Positions 42,982 to 51,680 of a stretch of 64,000 nt of DNA are shown in pieces. The translations under genes were made by a program, and so were the position numbers. Each line of letters begins with the position of its first letter. Position 1 is the stretch's first letter. The DNA is from Chitinophagaceae bacterium UBA4411. GTDB taxonomy: Bacteria > Bacteroidota > Bacteroidia > Chitinophagales > Chitinophagaceae. The notes beneath the pieces are model-generated. The model was not told the DNA's origin. It worked only from the letters and a program-made list of their open reading frames with translations, and ran no database searches. The DNA lies in NCBI GenBank assembly GCA_002400415.1, contig DGQP01000003.1, forward strand, positions 1 through 64,000, read 5' to 3'.

Positions 42982-43317
42982 TTAATTACGGGCAGCCTGT
43001 TCCAGGATATCTGTTGGTGTAATACCCAGGTGGCTTTCTTCATATACACATTCCCCCGATTTTATCAATAACACCTGTGGCGACTCATGGTGTACATTGA
43101 ATACTTCCGCCACTTTATTAGAGACAGGGCGGTGCGCCAGCAGGTCAAGGAAATAAAAGTCCACTCCCTGTACATTGTCCAGTTGCTCGACCCTGTTCAG
43201 GGCTGTGCGGCTGATGCTGCAGCGGGTGCTGTGTTTAAAGATTACTTTGGGCTTATCGTGGGATGAAGCTATAAGATCATTCAGCTGATCTTCGGTAGTC
43301 AGGTGTGTCCAATGCAT
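42982..43317 (-). CDS. ytxJ: bacillithiol-system redox protein YtxJ
   Basis: A 111-aa thioredoxin-fold protein matching the YtxJ group associated with bacillithiol use. It starts MHWTHLTTEDQLNDLI. The redox Cys33 is in KHSTRCSISRTALNRVE, and the cis-Pro region is HHESPQVLLI. The frame is open to 43410, but that extension overlaps the small lipoprotein gene and reads poorly, so ATG 43317 is used. A role as a monothiol bacilliredoxin is inferred from the family. It lies 16 bp after the lipoprotein gene, on the same strand. Confidence 0.85.
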   Translation of the reverse strand: MHWTHLTTEDQLNDLIASSHDKPKVIFKHSTRCSISRTALNRVEQLDNVQGVDFYFLDLLAHRPVSNKVAEVFNVHHESPQVLLIKSGECVYEESHLGITPTDILEQAARN

Positions 43318-43333
43318 AATGGGAAATGTAAAA

Positions 43334-43456
43334 TCAGCCTTTAAATTTATAGCTGGATTGGGGATTACCCGGGCAGCCATACTTTTGAGTGGCGCAGGAA
43401 GAAACTGCAAGCACCAGGGCTGCTAAAAGTAATGAGGTTAAAATCTTATTTTTCAT
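43334..43456 (-). CDS. 40-aa lipoprotein, unknown function
   Basis: A short gene that begins MKNKILTSLLLAALVLAVSS and then Cys21, the lipobox Cys (VSSC), followed by ATQKYGCPGNPQSSYKFKG. The mature lipopeptide is only 20 residues, with a second Cys and a Tyr-Gly-Cys-Pro-Gly motif. A -7 element TATATTTG lies 50 bp upstream and ytxJ follows directly, so they are probably co-transcribed. I recall similar small lipoproteins next to ytxJ in related genomes, but this is not checked. Confidence 0.72.
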   Translation of the reverse strand: MKNKILTSLLLAALVLAVSSCATQKYGCPGNPQSSYKFKG

Positions 43457-43506
43457 TTGTCGGATATTTTGTGCTGTTATAACGATCCGGGACCGTATTT
43501 ATTTCG

Positions 43507-43514
43507 CAAATATA
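43507..43514 (-). promoter_or_regulatory. -7 promoter element (TATATTTG)
   Basis: An exact TAnnTTTG on the minus strand, 50 bp upstream of the small lipoprotein ATG. It probably drives that gene and ytxJ. No -33 match is found. Confidence 0.45.
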
Positions 43515-43698
43515 GAACAGGAAAGCCGATTTTGCTGTTTTAAAGACCTCCGCCTCCCTTTGCGGCAGGAGTTTCCACTTAAGTGGCTGGTTATCTACGC
43601 CTGAGCCGGGATCTACCGGATTAATATTTCTCCCCAAAAAAGCACTTATTCCTTTACCTTTACCGCCCTATTTTACCAGAAAAGAAATTACTAACCTG

Positions 43699-44466
43699 AT
43701 GTTACAATTGAAGAAACCGCTTGCTTTTATCGACCTGGAAACAACCGGGGTCAACCTTGGACTGGATCGAATCGTTGAGATAGCTATTGTAAAAATCCTG
43801 CCGGACGGGACTAAAAGTGTGAAACGGAAATTGTTAAACCCTGAAATGGCTATCCCCAAAGCCTCAAGCGATATACATGGCATTACGGATGAGATGGTAA
43901 AAGATGCTCCCACATTCAAACAGGTGGCACAGGAACTGAAACAGATGCTGGATGGCTGCGACCTGGCCGGCTATAACTCCAACCGGTTTGATATACCCCT
44001 GCTGATGGAAGAATTTTTACGGGTGCAGGTGGATTTTGATATGAAGAACAGAAAACTACTGGATGTGCAGAACATCTTCCATAAAATGGAACCCCGGACA
44101 TTGGGCGCTGCATATAAATTCTACTGTAATAAGGCCCTGGATGGGGCGCATGGCGCTGAAGTGGATGCTTCTGCCACGCATGAGATACTGGAGGCGCAGA
44201 TAGAACGCTATCCCGAACTTGGGAATAATGTAGATACTATTCTCAAAACCATTGGTGAAGATGTAATCGTTGATTTTGCCCGCCGCTTCATCATGGAAAA
44301 TGGTACTGAAGTATTTAATTTCGGGAAATTCAAGGGCCGTCCTGTTGCAGACGTTTTGAAAAGCGAACCCCAGTATTACGACTGGATGATGAAAGGTGAT
44401 TTTCCCCAGCACACAAAGCAAAAACTGACAGAAATATATACCCGTACAATGCTGAAGAAAAACTAA
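43699..44466 (+). CDS. DnaQ-like 3'-5' exonuclease with C-terminal DUF3820-like domain
   Basis: A 255-aa DEDDh exonuclease. Exo I is FIDLETTG (Asp12, Glu14), Exo II lies around LAGYNSNRFDIPLLMEEF, and Exo III is HGAEVDASATHEIL. A short C-terminal domain, FNFGKFKGRPVADVLKSEP then YYDWMM, matches the DUF3820-like pattern found after such nucleases. It could act in DNA repair or RNA turnover. It is not part of a polymerase here. It precedes the glycosyltransferase gene by 86 bp. Confidence 0.9.
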   Translation: MLQLKKPLAFIDLETTGVNLGLDRIVEIAIVKILPDGTKSVKRKLLNPEMAIPKASSDIHGITDEMVKDAPTFKQVAQELKQMLDGCDLAGYNSNRFDIPLLMEEFLRVQVDFDMKNRKLLDVQNIFHKMEPRTLGAAYKFYCNKALDGAHGAEVDASATHEILEAQIERYPELGNNVDTILKTIGEDVIVDFARRFIMENGTEVFNFGKFKGRPVADVLKSEPQYYDWMMKGDFPQHTKQKLTEIYTRTMLKKN

Positions 44467-44519
44467 GCAGGCTTTCTTTAGCTAAGAATTTTTAACAGGG
44501 GTTCTTTTGGTGTTTATTG

Positions 44520-44527
44520 TAAATTTG
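44520..44527 (+). promoter_or_regulatory. -7 promoter element (TAAATTTG)
   Basis: An exact TAnnTTTG located 25 bp upstream of the TTG start of the glycosyltransferase at 44553. Confidence 0.45.
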
Positions 44528-44552
44528 AGCTTTAAACAGGTAACTGGCAATC

Positions 44553-45356
44553 TTGGAAAAATTAGTAGTCATACCAACTTACAACGAGAAGGAGAATATC
44601 AGTAATATCCTTCATGCGGTTTTTAATCTGAACGAGGATTTTCATGTATTGGTGATTGATGACGGTTCTCCGGATGGAACTGCACAAATTGTAAAGGATC
44701 TGCAAACGAAATTTCCCGGGCAGTTATTTATTGAAGAAAGAAAGGGTAAATTGGGCTTAGGTACGGCTTATATCCACGGGTTTAAATGGGGTATTGCCCA
44801 TAACTACCAGTTCATTTTTGAAATGGACGCAGACTTTTCCCATAACCCCAACGATCTTCCCCGTTTATACAATGCCTGCAAAAATGAAGGGGCCGATCTT
44901 GCTATTGGCTCCCGTTATACTAAAGGCGGTGGCGTGGTGAACTGGCCGGCTGACCGTATCGCTTTATCAAAAGGCGGCTCACTTTATACAAGGATTATTA
45001 CCTGGATGCCGGTAAAAGATCCCACGGCTGGTTTTATGTGCTACCGGAAGGAAGTACTGGAAACCATCGACCTCGATAAGATTGCCTTCGTTGGTTATGC
45101 GTTCCAGATTGAAATGAAATTTGCCACCTGGAAGCTGGGCTTTAAGATCAAAGAAGTACCCATTATTTTCCAGGACAGGACCTATGGCATTTCCAAAATG
45201 AACAAGGGCATCGTGAAAGAAGGCATTCTCGGAGTGCTCAAACTCCGCTGGCACAGCCTCTTTACCAATTACCGTAACCGGGTAAAAAAAGCTGATACGG
45301 AAACCCCTCCCGTTAAAGCTACCCAGCCTGACGAAGTACTCGCGGAAACGAAATAA
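44553..45356 (+). CDS. polyprenol-phosphate glycosyltransferase (DPM1-like GT2)
   Basis: A 267-aa GT2 enzyme of the dolichyl/polyprenyl-phosphate mannose synthase group: VVIPTYNEKENISNIL, VIDDGSPDGTAQIV, the DxD site in FEMDADFSHNP, and GSRYTKGGGV. It lacks the C-terminal membrane domain of the GtrB type. The last 25 residues are polar. The start is TTG: the conserved strand begins five codons later and there is no ATG between it and the promoter. It probably supplies polyprenyl-P-sugar for envelope glycosylation. Confidence 0.9.
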   Translation: MEKLVVIPTYNEKENISNILHAVFNLNEDFHVLVIDDGSPDGTAQIVKDLQTKFPGQLFIEERKGKLGLGTAYIHGFKWGIAHNYQFIFEMDADFSHNPNDLPRLYNACKNEGADLAIGSRYTKGGGVVNWPADRIALSKGGSLYTRIITWMPVKDPTAGFMCYRKEVLETIDLDKIAFVGYAFQIEMKFATWKLGFKIKEVPIIFQDRTYGISKMNKGIVKEGILGVLKLRWHSLFTNYRNRVKKADTETPPVKATQPDEVLAETK

Positions 45357-45407
45357 CCGTTTTCTTATTCCTTCTTTTCTTTAGTTTGCAGGCTATAGCT
45401 GCTGCAA

Positions 45408-46301
45408 ATGAAGAAGGCTTTTTTACAATTACATATCGCTGTTTTCTTAGCCGGTTTCACGGGTATATTGGGGAGGCTGATCAGTTTAAATGAAGGGATG
45501 ATCGTCTGGTACCGGCTGCTATTTACAGCGGTAACTATGTGGTTCCTCTTTTCATTGATGAAAAAATTGCAGCGGATACCTGTAAATGATATTCTTAAAA
45601 TCAGCGGGGTTGGTTTTATAGCTGCTATGCACTGGGTAACTTTTTATGGGTCTATAAAATACTCCAACGTATCGGTGGCATTGGTTTGTTTTTCCTCGAT
45701 CAGTTTTTTCACTGCTTTATTTGAACCGCTGATCCTGAAAAAGCGGGTCAACATAACAGAGCTTTTCCTGGGATTATTGACCATGACAGGCATTTATATC
45801 ATTTTTCATTTTGATACGCAATTCAAAACGGGGATCATTATCGGACTGGTATCAGCCTTACTGGCTTCTTTGTTCCCGATTTACAACCGGGAATTCCTGA
45901 AACGGATCAACGTGGAGACCATGCTGACCTGGCAACAGACAGGAGGATTTATCGTGTTGTCAATCCTGTTACCTTTTTACCTGCAACAATTCCCAGTTAC
46001 TGATTTTTTTCCAGGGCAGGAAGACCTTGTATGGCTATTAGTGCTTTCCTGGTTTTGTTCGGTCATCGCTTTCCGTCTTTCTGCTAATGCATTGAAAAGG
46101 CTATCAGCATTTACCGTTAACCTGACCTATAACCTGGAGCCGGTCTATGGCATCCTGCTGGCCTTTGCTGTTTATAAAGAAAACGCATTCCTGAGCAAGT
46201 GGTTCTATATTGGTTTTGCTGTTATAGCAGCAGCGCTTATTATTCATATCATTTTATTAATGCGCATAGAAAGAAAAATAATCCAGCATGCAGCCGAGTG
46301 A
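45408..46301 (+). CDS. EamA/DMT-family transporter
   Basis: A 297-aa inner-membrane protein with about ten hydrophobic helices, in two repeats typical of EamA permeases. Recognisable features are LGRLISLNEGMIVWYRLLF in the first repeat, the YSNVSVALVCFSSISFF segment, and the final LTYNLEPVYGILLAFAVYKE pattern of DMT carriers. Substrates of the family range from amino acids to metabolites, and none can be assigned. Its end overlaps the methyltransferase start by 14 nt. Confidence 0.9.
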   Translation: MKKAFLQLHIAVFLAGFTGILGRLISLNEGMIVWYRLLFTAVTMWFLFSLMKKLQRIPVNDILKISGVGFIAAMHWVTFYGSIKYSNVSVALVCFSSISFFTALFEPLILKKRVNITELFLGLLTMTGIYIIFHFDTQFKTGIIIGLVSALLASLFPIYNREFLKRINVETMLTWQQTGGFIVLSILLPFYLQQFPVTDFFPGQEDLVWLLVLSWFCSVIAFRLSANALKRLSAFTVNLTYNLEPVYGILLAFAVYKENAFLSKWFYIGFAVIAAALIIHIILLMRIERKIIQHAAE

Positions 46302-47142
46302 ATATCATCAACGTATCATTGATTATTATAAATCCACTGAACATGCCTATAAAGATTCCTGGGACCTGGACAACAGTCTCGCTATTCACTATGGTTACCG
46401 GGATGAAAAGGTGAAGTCTTTTCCCGAATCTTTGTTGCGGATGAACGAGGTCATGATTGAAGCAGCCGGCATCAGGCCGAGTGATTATGTTCTGGATGCA
46501 GGTTGCGGGGTGGGAGGCAGCAGTATTTTCATTGCAAAACATACCGGGGCAAAAGTGACCGGCATTACATTAAGCGAAAGGCAGGTGCAACAGGCAACAG
46601 CCAATGCAAAGCAACAAGGGGTGGATAAAACAGCCGGTTTCAAAGTAATGAACTATAGCGCTACCAATTTCCCGGATGCCAGTTTTGATGTGGTATGGGG
46701 CTGTGAAAGTATTTGCTATGCTGATAGTAAAGAACAATTCATTCAGGAAGCATATCGGTTATTGAAGCCCGGCGGCAGGATAGTGGTGGCAGACGGATTT
46801 GTAACAAAATTTGAGAATAACGATCATCCTGTCATTCGTCAATGGAGGGAGGGATGGCAGGTGAATTTCCTGGAATCACCTGAACGATTTCAATCATTTC
46901 TTGAAGAAGCAGGTTTTCAGAATAGTATTTATCGTAATATATCAAAACAGGTGACACACTCTTCCCGCCGTCTGTACCGGTTTTATTTCCTGGCATCACT
47001 TTACCTGTTCTGGAAACGATTGACCTTTTCGTACCGTACCACAGCTATGCAAAAAGCGAATATCCGGGCATGTAAATTCCAGTACCACGGGATGAAAAAA
47101 GGGCTCTGGCAATACGGACTTTTTACTGCTGTAAAACCCTGA
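46288..47142 (+). CDS. class I SAM-dependent methyltransferase
   Basis: A 284-aa methyltransferase. Motif I is VLDAGCGVGGSSIFIA, followed by KVTGITLSERQVQQA, and then VVWGCESICYADSKEQFIQE and AYRLLKPGGRIVVADGF. The N-terminal IIDYYKSTEHAYKDSWDLDNS and the overall order match the tocopherol/sarcosine-type small-molecule methyltransferases. The start within the transporter gene is supported by that conserved N-terminus. The substrate is unknown. Confidence 0.87.
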   Translation: MQPSEYHQRIIDYYKSTEHAYKDSWDLDNSLAIHYGYRDEKVKSFPESLLRMNEVMIEAAGIRPSDYVLDAGCGVGGSSIFIAKHTGAKVTGITLSERQVQQATANAKQQGVDKTAGFKVMNYSATNFPDASFDVVWGCESICYADSKEQFIQEAYRLLKPGGRIVVADGFVTKFENNDHPVIRQWREGWQVNFLESPERFQSFLEEAGFQNSIYRNISKQVTHSSRRLYRFYFLASLYLFWKRLTFSYRTTAMQKANIRACKFQYHGMKKGLWQYGLFTAVKP

Positions 47143-47191
47143 TCGTTTTTCCTTTTTCACCGTTATCTTTAGCGTATTCAAATTAACTGTT

Positions 47192-50161
47192 ATGAAGAGA
47201 ATTGCTCTCCTGTCATTTTTTGTAGTTGTATCGACGTTATTAATTGCTCAAAAAAAACCATTGGATCATTCTGTTTACGATGGCTGGCAAAGCATTGGAG
47301 AGCGAATGATCAGTAATGATGGTAAATGGGTGGTTTATACCGTTAACCCGCAGGAAGGAGATAATGAATTAGTGATACAATCGGCTGATGCAACGTATAA
47401 AAAAACGGTTCCAAGAGGGTACAATGCACTGATCACAGAAGACAGCCGTTATGCAGTTTTTAAAATAAAACCTTTTTTCAAAGACATAAGAGATGCCCGC
47501 ATCAAAAAGAAAAGGCCTGATGATATGCCGAAAGATTCTTTTGCGGTTGTTGAATTGGGAAAGGACAGTGTGTGGAAAGTGGCCAAAGTGAAAACTTATA
47601 AAACACCGGAGAAAGAAGCGGGCTGGGTGGCATATCACCTGGAAAAGGGAATGGAGAAAAAGGAAGCTCCGGCAAAGAAAACCGATTTACAAGAGAAAAA
47701 AATAGCTGACAGCCTGAATCGGGTAATAGATTCGCTGTACCAGGTTATTGAAACCATGCCGAAGAAGAAAAAGAAAAACAAAGACGAAGATGATGTACTG
47801 ATTACAGACTCTGGACTCCCGGCTCAAGACTCCTACGATGCTGAGGGGGATGAACCCGCTGCCGGTCCTGTTGATGCAGGTACCGATCTTGTGCTGCGCA
47901 ATTTAATGACCGGGCAGGAGAAAATCTTTATGAATGTGCTGGAATATTATTTCAGCAAAGCGGGCGGTAAATTATTGATCGAACAGGCGAAGAACCCGAA
48001 AGACTCATTAAGTAAAAATGCAGTTACTCTCTATGACCTCAAAGAAGCAAAAACAATTGTATTGAGCAAAGGGGGAAATGATTTTAAGAGTTTCACTTTT
48101 TCCGAGGATGGGGCACAGGTGGCCTATGTGGCCGAAAGGGATGCCAAGCCAAAAGAACTGCAGAAATTCTACCGGCTCTGGTATTATAAAGCAGGAATGG
48201 ACAGCGCCAGTTTATTGGCTGATAAAAATTCAGCCGGCATGCAACTCGGGATGACTATCAGTGAATTTGGAAATATCAGTTTCAGTAAAAGTGGTAACCG
48301 CTTATTTTTCGGTACCGCACCTGTTCAGCCGCCGAAGGATACAACACTCATTGATATTGACCTGGTCAAACTTGATATCTGGCATTATAATGACGATTAC
48401 CTGCAAACTGTTCAACTGAACCGCCTGCAAAGAGACCTGCAACCGAATTATCTCGCTGTGTATCATTTGGACAAAAGCACATTAAAACAACTGGGCTCTA
48501 AAGAAATTCCCACCATCTATCCCACCAATGAGGGTGATGGTGACCGGTTTGTCGGCGTTACCGATTTTGGTAAACGGATCGAAAGCCAATGGACCGGGAA
48601 TACTAAAAAAGATATTTATACGATTGATGTACTGACTGGTAAAAAGAAATTAGTGAAGAAGGATTTAGAGGGAATTATCAGCCCTCAATTCATTTCCCCA
48701 ACCGGTAAATACATTATGTGGTACGACAGCAAGGCCCGTAACTATTTTGCCTGGGATGGAGATTCCGCAAGAAATATTACCAAAAAGATAAAATACCCGC
48801 TGTGGAATGAAGAACATGATTCTCCTTCTGATCCGTCGCCTTATGGAATTATGGGATGGCACGAGGGAGATAGTGCGGTGTATGTATATGACAGGTATGA
48901 TATTTGGCAAATAGACCCTTCTGGTAAAAAAATACCTGCGGTATTTAATAATGTAAATGGCAGGAAGACAAAAGTGGTTTACAGGTATATAAGAACAAAT
49001 AGTGAAGAAAGGAGCATATTATTCTCACAAGATCTGTTATTCAGGTTGTTTAATGAAGTGGATAAGACCGCTTCAATTTTCAGAACTTCAATTGGGGGTA
49101 ATGATTTGCCTTCTTTAATTACCATGTCAGCAGTTAGTTTTGGGCCGGTAAGCAGGGCGAAGGATTCAAGAGCATATATTTTTACAAAGGAAAACTATTC
49201 CGCACCTCCGGATTTAAATCTTAATCATTTAAACACCCAACCAGAGTATGATATAAAACTTTCTTCCATCAACCCTCAACAAAAAGAGTACAACTGGGGC
49301 ACTTCAGAACTCTACAAATGGAAAGCTTTTAATGGGAAAGATGCAGAAGGTATTTTATACAAGCCCGAAAATTTTGATCCTAAGAAAAAGTACCCTGTCG
49401 TTTTTTATTTCTATGAAACACATACTAATACCCTGTATGATTATATTGACCCTACACCTACCGGCAGCCGTCTGAATATTTCCTTCTTTGTCAGCCGTGG
49501 TTATTTGGTTTTTTCACCAGACATCAGGTACACGATTGGGCATCCTGCTAAGAGCTGTTATGATTATGTGGTGAGTGCTGCCAAAGATCTCAGCAAACAT
49601 AAATGGGTGGATGCGGCGAATATGGGTATCCAGGGACAAAGCTGGGGTGGCATACAAGTAGCACAGTTGGTAACGATGACTGATATCTTTAAAGCCGCCT
49701 GGGCCGGTGCACCAGTAGCTAATATGACCAGTGCTTATGGTGGCATCCGCTGGGAAAGTGGGGCGAACCGCCAGTTCCAGTATGAGAAAACACAGAGCCG
49801 CATCGGGGCCACATTATGGGAAAAGCCAAACCTTTATATTGAGAATTCTCCGTTGTTTCATTTACCCAAAGTGAAAACGCCCTTAGTGATCATGGCTAAT
49901 GATGCAGATGGCGCCGTTCCCTGGTACCAGGGTATAGAATTGTTTACGGCTATGAGAAGGCTGGGCAAAAAAGTATGGATGCTCAATTATAACGGCGAAG
50001 CACATAACCTGGTGCAACGGAATAATAAGAAAGACATTTCTATCCGGGAGCAGCAATACTTCGATTGGTTATTAAAAGGGGATAAACCACCAAAATGGAT
50101 CACTGAAGGTGTGCCAGCCGTAAAGAAAGGAAAAGACTGGGGACTGGAGCTTGTTGATTGA
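47192..50161 (+). CDS. S9-family serine peptidase (prolyl oligopeptidase type)
   Basis: A 989-aa exported peptidase with a Sec signal (MKRIALLSFFVVVSTLLIA). A long beta-propeller-like region (to about 700) is interrupted by a Lys/Glu-rich low-complexity insert near 190-215 (MPKKKKKNKDEDDV). The alpha/beta-hydrolase domain has nucleophile Ser817 in GQSWGG, Asp in NDADGAVPW and His in GEAHNL. It is longer than usual DPP-type S9 enzymes because of the insert and an extended propeller. It probably degrades peptides in the periplasm. Confidence 0.92.
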   Translation: MKRIALLSFFVVVSTLLIAQKKPLDHSVYDGWQSIGERMISNDGKWVVYTVNPQEGDNELVIQSADATYKKTVPRGYNALITEDSRYAVFKIKPFFKDIRDARIKKKRPDDMPKDSFAVVELGKDSVWKVAKVKTYKTPEKEAGWVAYHLEKGMEKKEAPAKKTDLQEKKIADSLNRVIDSLYQVIETMPKKKKKNKDEDDVLITDSGLPAQDSYDAEGDEPAAGPVDAGTDLVLRNLMTGQEKIFMNVLEYYFSKAGGKLLIEQAKNPKDSLSKNAVTLYDLKEAKTIVLSKGGNDFKSFTFSEDGAQVAYVAERDAKPKELQKFYRLWYYKAGMDSASLLADKNSAGMQLGMTISEFGNISFSKSGNRLFFGTAPVQPPKDTTLIDIDLVKLDIWHYNDDYLQTVQLNRLQRDLQPNYLAVYHLDKSTLKQLGSKEIPTIYPTNEGDGDRFVGVTDFGKRIESQWTGNTKKDIYTIDVLTGKKKLVKKDLEGIISPQFISPTGKYIMWYDSKARNYFAWDGDSARNITKKIKYPLWNEEHDSPSDPSPYGIMGWHEGDSAVYVYDRYDIWQIDPSGKKIPAVFNNVNGRKTKVVYRYIRTNSEERSILFSQDLLFRLFNEVDKTASIFRTSIGGNDLPSLITMSAVSFGPVSRAKDSRAYIFTKENYSAPPDLNLNHLNTQPEYDIKLSSINPQQKEYNWGTSELYKWKAFNGKDAEGILYKPENFDPKKKYPVVFYFYETHTNTLYDYIDPTPTGSRLNISFFVSRGYLVFSPDIRYTIGHPAKSCYDYVVSAAKDLSKHKWVDAANMGIQGQSWGGIQVAQLVTMTDIFKAAWAGAPVANMTSAYGGIRWESGANRQFQYEKTQSRIGATLWEKPNLYIENSPLFHLPKVKTPLVIMANDADGAVPWYQGIELFTAMRRLGKKVWMLNYNGEAHNLVQRNNKKDISIREQQYFDWLLKGDKPPKWITEGVPAVKKGKDWGLELVD

Positions 50162-50174
50162 AGATACCCTTAAT

Positions 50175-50276
50175 CAGAAGTATGAAGTACAAAGTAAGGA
50201 AGATCGGAAGTCTTTAGTTTGAAACATCTTCCTGCTTTCGGGAAGTTCGTACTTCATACTTCTGGCTTCGTACTTC
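50175..50276. repeat. nested long inverted repeat between convergent genes
   Basis: CAGAAGTATGAAGTAC (50175-50190) is the exact reverse complement of 50249-50264. Inside it AGGAAGAT (50197-50204) pairs with ATCTTCCT (50226-50233). A further GTACTTCG-like unit follows at 50270. The repeat fills most of the 116-bp gap between the S9 peptidase gene and the convergent gene, and could be a dispersed palindromic repeat or a bidirectional terminator. Confidence 0.7.
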
Positions 50277-50277
50277 G

Positions 50278-50997
50278 TTATGCTGCTTGTGTCGTAATAA
50301 ATTTTACCAAACTTCTTTTTGCTACCGGCAACAGGGTTTCATCCACCGGGAAACTCAGTCTCGTCTCAATGGAATAAACGGCCGGGTTGGGAAGGTCTTT
50401 CCGGTGCCGGATCAGTTCTGATTTGACATGTTCATAGGTGCTGCTGATGCTCCGTACCCAATGATCAATAAAAGAGGTTTTAATGCTGCGGTATTTTTCA
50501 TCATGTTTTTCAAAAATTGAAAGCCGGTAATGATACACTTTGGTGCCGCTGGTATTTCCGCTGCTTAAAAAGAAATAACCTTCCTGTGTATCCAGCGGGA
50601 TGATACCAACGGGGTTGATGCTGATCTTTTCTTCTACAAATTCATAGATCTCGGTACCGTTGCGGATAGTGTTTTTTATTTTACCCGCAGAGTAGTGAAT
50701 GATGTCCTCCAACTCTGTCATCAGCGCATCATCTTCGATCATTTGTTCGTATAGCACCTGCAGTTTCTCTAATTGAATACCGGTCAGTTTTTTCGGGAAA
50801 TGATCCTGCAGGTATTTCTTATTCTCCCGGAAGGCAACAATATTATTGTAATGGAAAACAATATCTGCCAGCTGCGGATAAAGTTTGTTCTCGTTAAAGT
50901 ACTTATTCACTTCCTGCAGGTAGGCGAGGAGGGTGTATTTTTTCAGCTCAAAATCAATACGGCCTTCGGCAAACCAGGTTTCGGATAATGATTTCAT
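50278..50997 (-). CDS. conserved hypothetical protein
   Basis: A protein of about 239 aa that I do not recognise. The start at ATG 50997 (MKSLSETWFAEGRIDFELKK) is preferred over the open extension to 51051, whose residues look random. No signal peptide or membrane helix is seen. The N-terminal half is helical and charged. The C-terminal half is strand-rich, with the segments GYFFLSSGNTSGTKVYHYRL and FPVDETLLPVAKRSLVKF. A soluble cytoplasmic protein is inferred. Confidence 0.75.
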   Translation of the reverse strand: MKSLSETWFAEGRIDFELKKYTLLAYLQEVNKYFNENKLYPQLADIVFHYNNIVAFRENKKYLQDHFPKKLTGIQLEKLQVLYEQMIEDDALMTELEDIIHYSAGKIKNTIRNGTEIYEFVEEKISINPVGIIPLDTQEGYFFLSSGNTSGTKVYHYRLSIFEKHDEKYRSIKTSFIDHWVRSISSTYEHVKSELIRHRKDLPNPAVYSIETRLSFPVDETLLPVAKRSLVKFITTQAA

Positions 50998-51088
50998 GTC
51001 GTTGGGGTTTAGATTGGTTACTCCTAATTTAAAAAAAAGACGGTAAAACAAGAAGAGGAGTTTAACTTTAAGTTGTTAAAAACACAGT

Positions 51089-51607
51089 ATGAGATTAGTT
51101 GTTTTGCTTATATGCCTCGCCTGTTATTCCTGTGGTAATACGTATTATATCGTCCGTCATGCTGAAAAAGCCGCTGCGGAACCCGGTGCCAGTGCAATGA
51201 TGGCCAGTGATCCCCCCTTATCCCCGGCTGGTGAACAAAGGGCGATAGAACTGTGGCAAACATTGCGGGGTGAAAAAATAGAGCATATCTTTTCCACTAA
51301 TTTCAAAAGAACACTTTTCACCGCCAGGCCACTCAATGAAACAAGAGGATCAATTGCTATAGAATTATACAGCAGTAAAAAAGATTCAATGGACATGTTC
51401 ATTGAAAAATTAAAAGCCATTAAAAAAGGGAATGTGCTGGTGGTGGGTCATTCCAATACCATTGATGATATTGCTAATAAGCTTTGTGGCAAAACCGTGG
51501 TGCCCGGTGACTTGAAAGAAACCCAGTACGATAACCTCTTTGTTGTAAGAAGAAAAGGAAAGAAATTTGTCTTTACCAATAAAAAATACGGGGCGTCAAC
51601 TGAATAG
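51089..51607 (+). CDS. histidine phosphatase family lipoprotein
   Basis: A 172-aa branch-1 histidine phosphatase (phosphoglycerate-mutase-like, SixA-sized). The catalytic motif is YYIVRHAEKA, and the second His is in VVGHSNTIDDIA. The N-terminus MRLVVLLICLACYSC looks like a lipoprotein signal with the lipobox Cys at 15, so the enzyme is probably membrane-tethered in the envelope. The substrate is unknown. It ends just before a bidirectional terminator shared with the E2 gene. Confidence 0.88.
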   Translation: MRLVVLLICLACYSCGNTYYIVRHAEKAAAEPGASAMMASDPPLSPAGEQRAIELWQTLRGEKIEHIFSTNFKRTLFTARPLNETRGSIAIELYSSKKDSMDMFIEKLKAIKKGNVLVVGHSNTIDDIANKLCGKTVVPGDLKETQYDNLFVVRRKGKKFVFTNKKYGASTE

Positions 51608-51627
51608 TGAAATGAATATATCAGTAT

Positions 51628-51660
51628 AAAAAAGAGCCTTATCAATGAAGGCTCTTTTTT
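51628..51660. terminator. bidirectional rho-independent terminator
   Basis: AAAAAAGAGCCTT (51628-51640) pairs perfectly with AAGGCTCTTTTTT (51648-51660) over a 7-nt loop. The A- and T-runs on both sides serve the converging histidine-phosphatase and E2 genes. Confidence 0.92.
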
Positions 51661-51680
51661 ATAATTAATTCAATCAGCCA

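Noticed and set aside
43318..43410. Upstream extension of the ytxJ frame
   Set aside because: It overlaps the small lipoprotein gene in another frame, and YtxJ proteins begin at the MHWTHL-like start.
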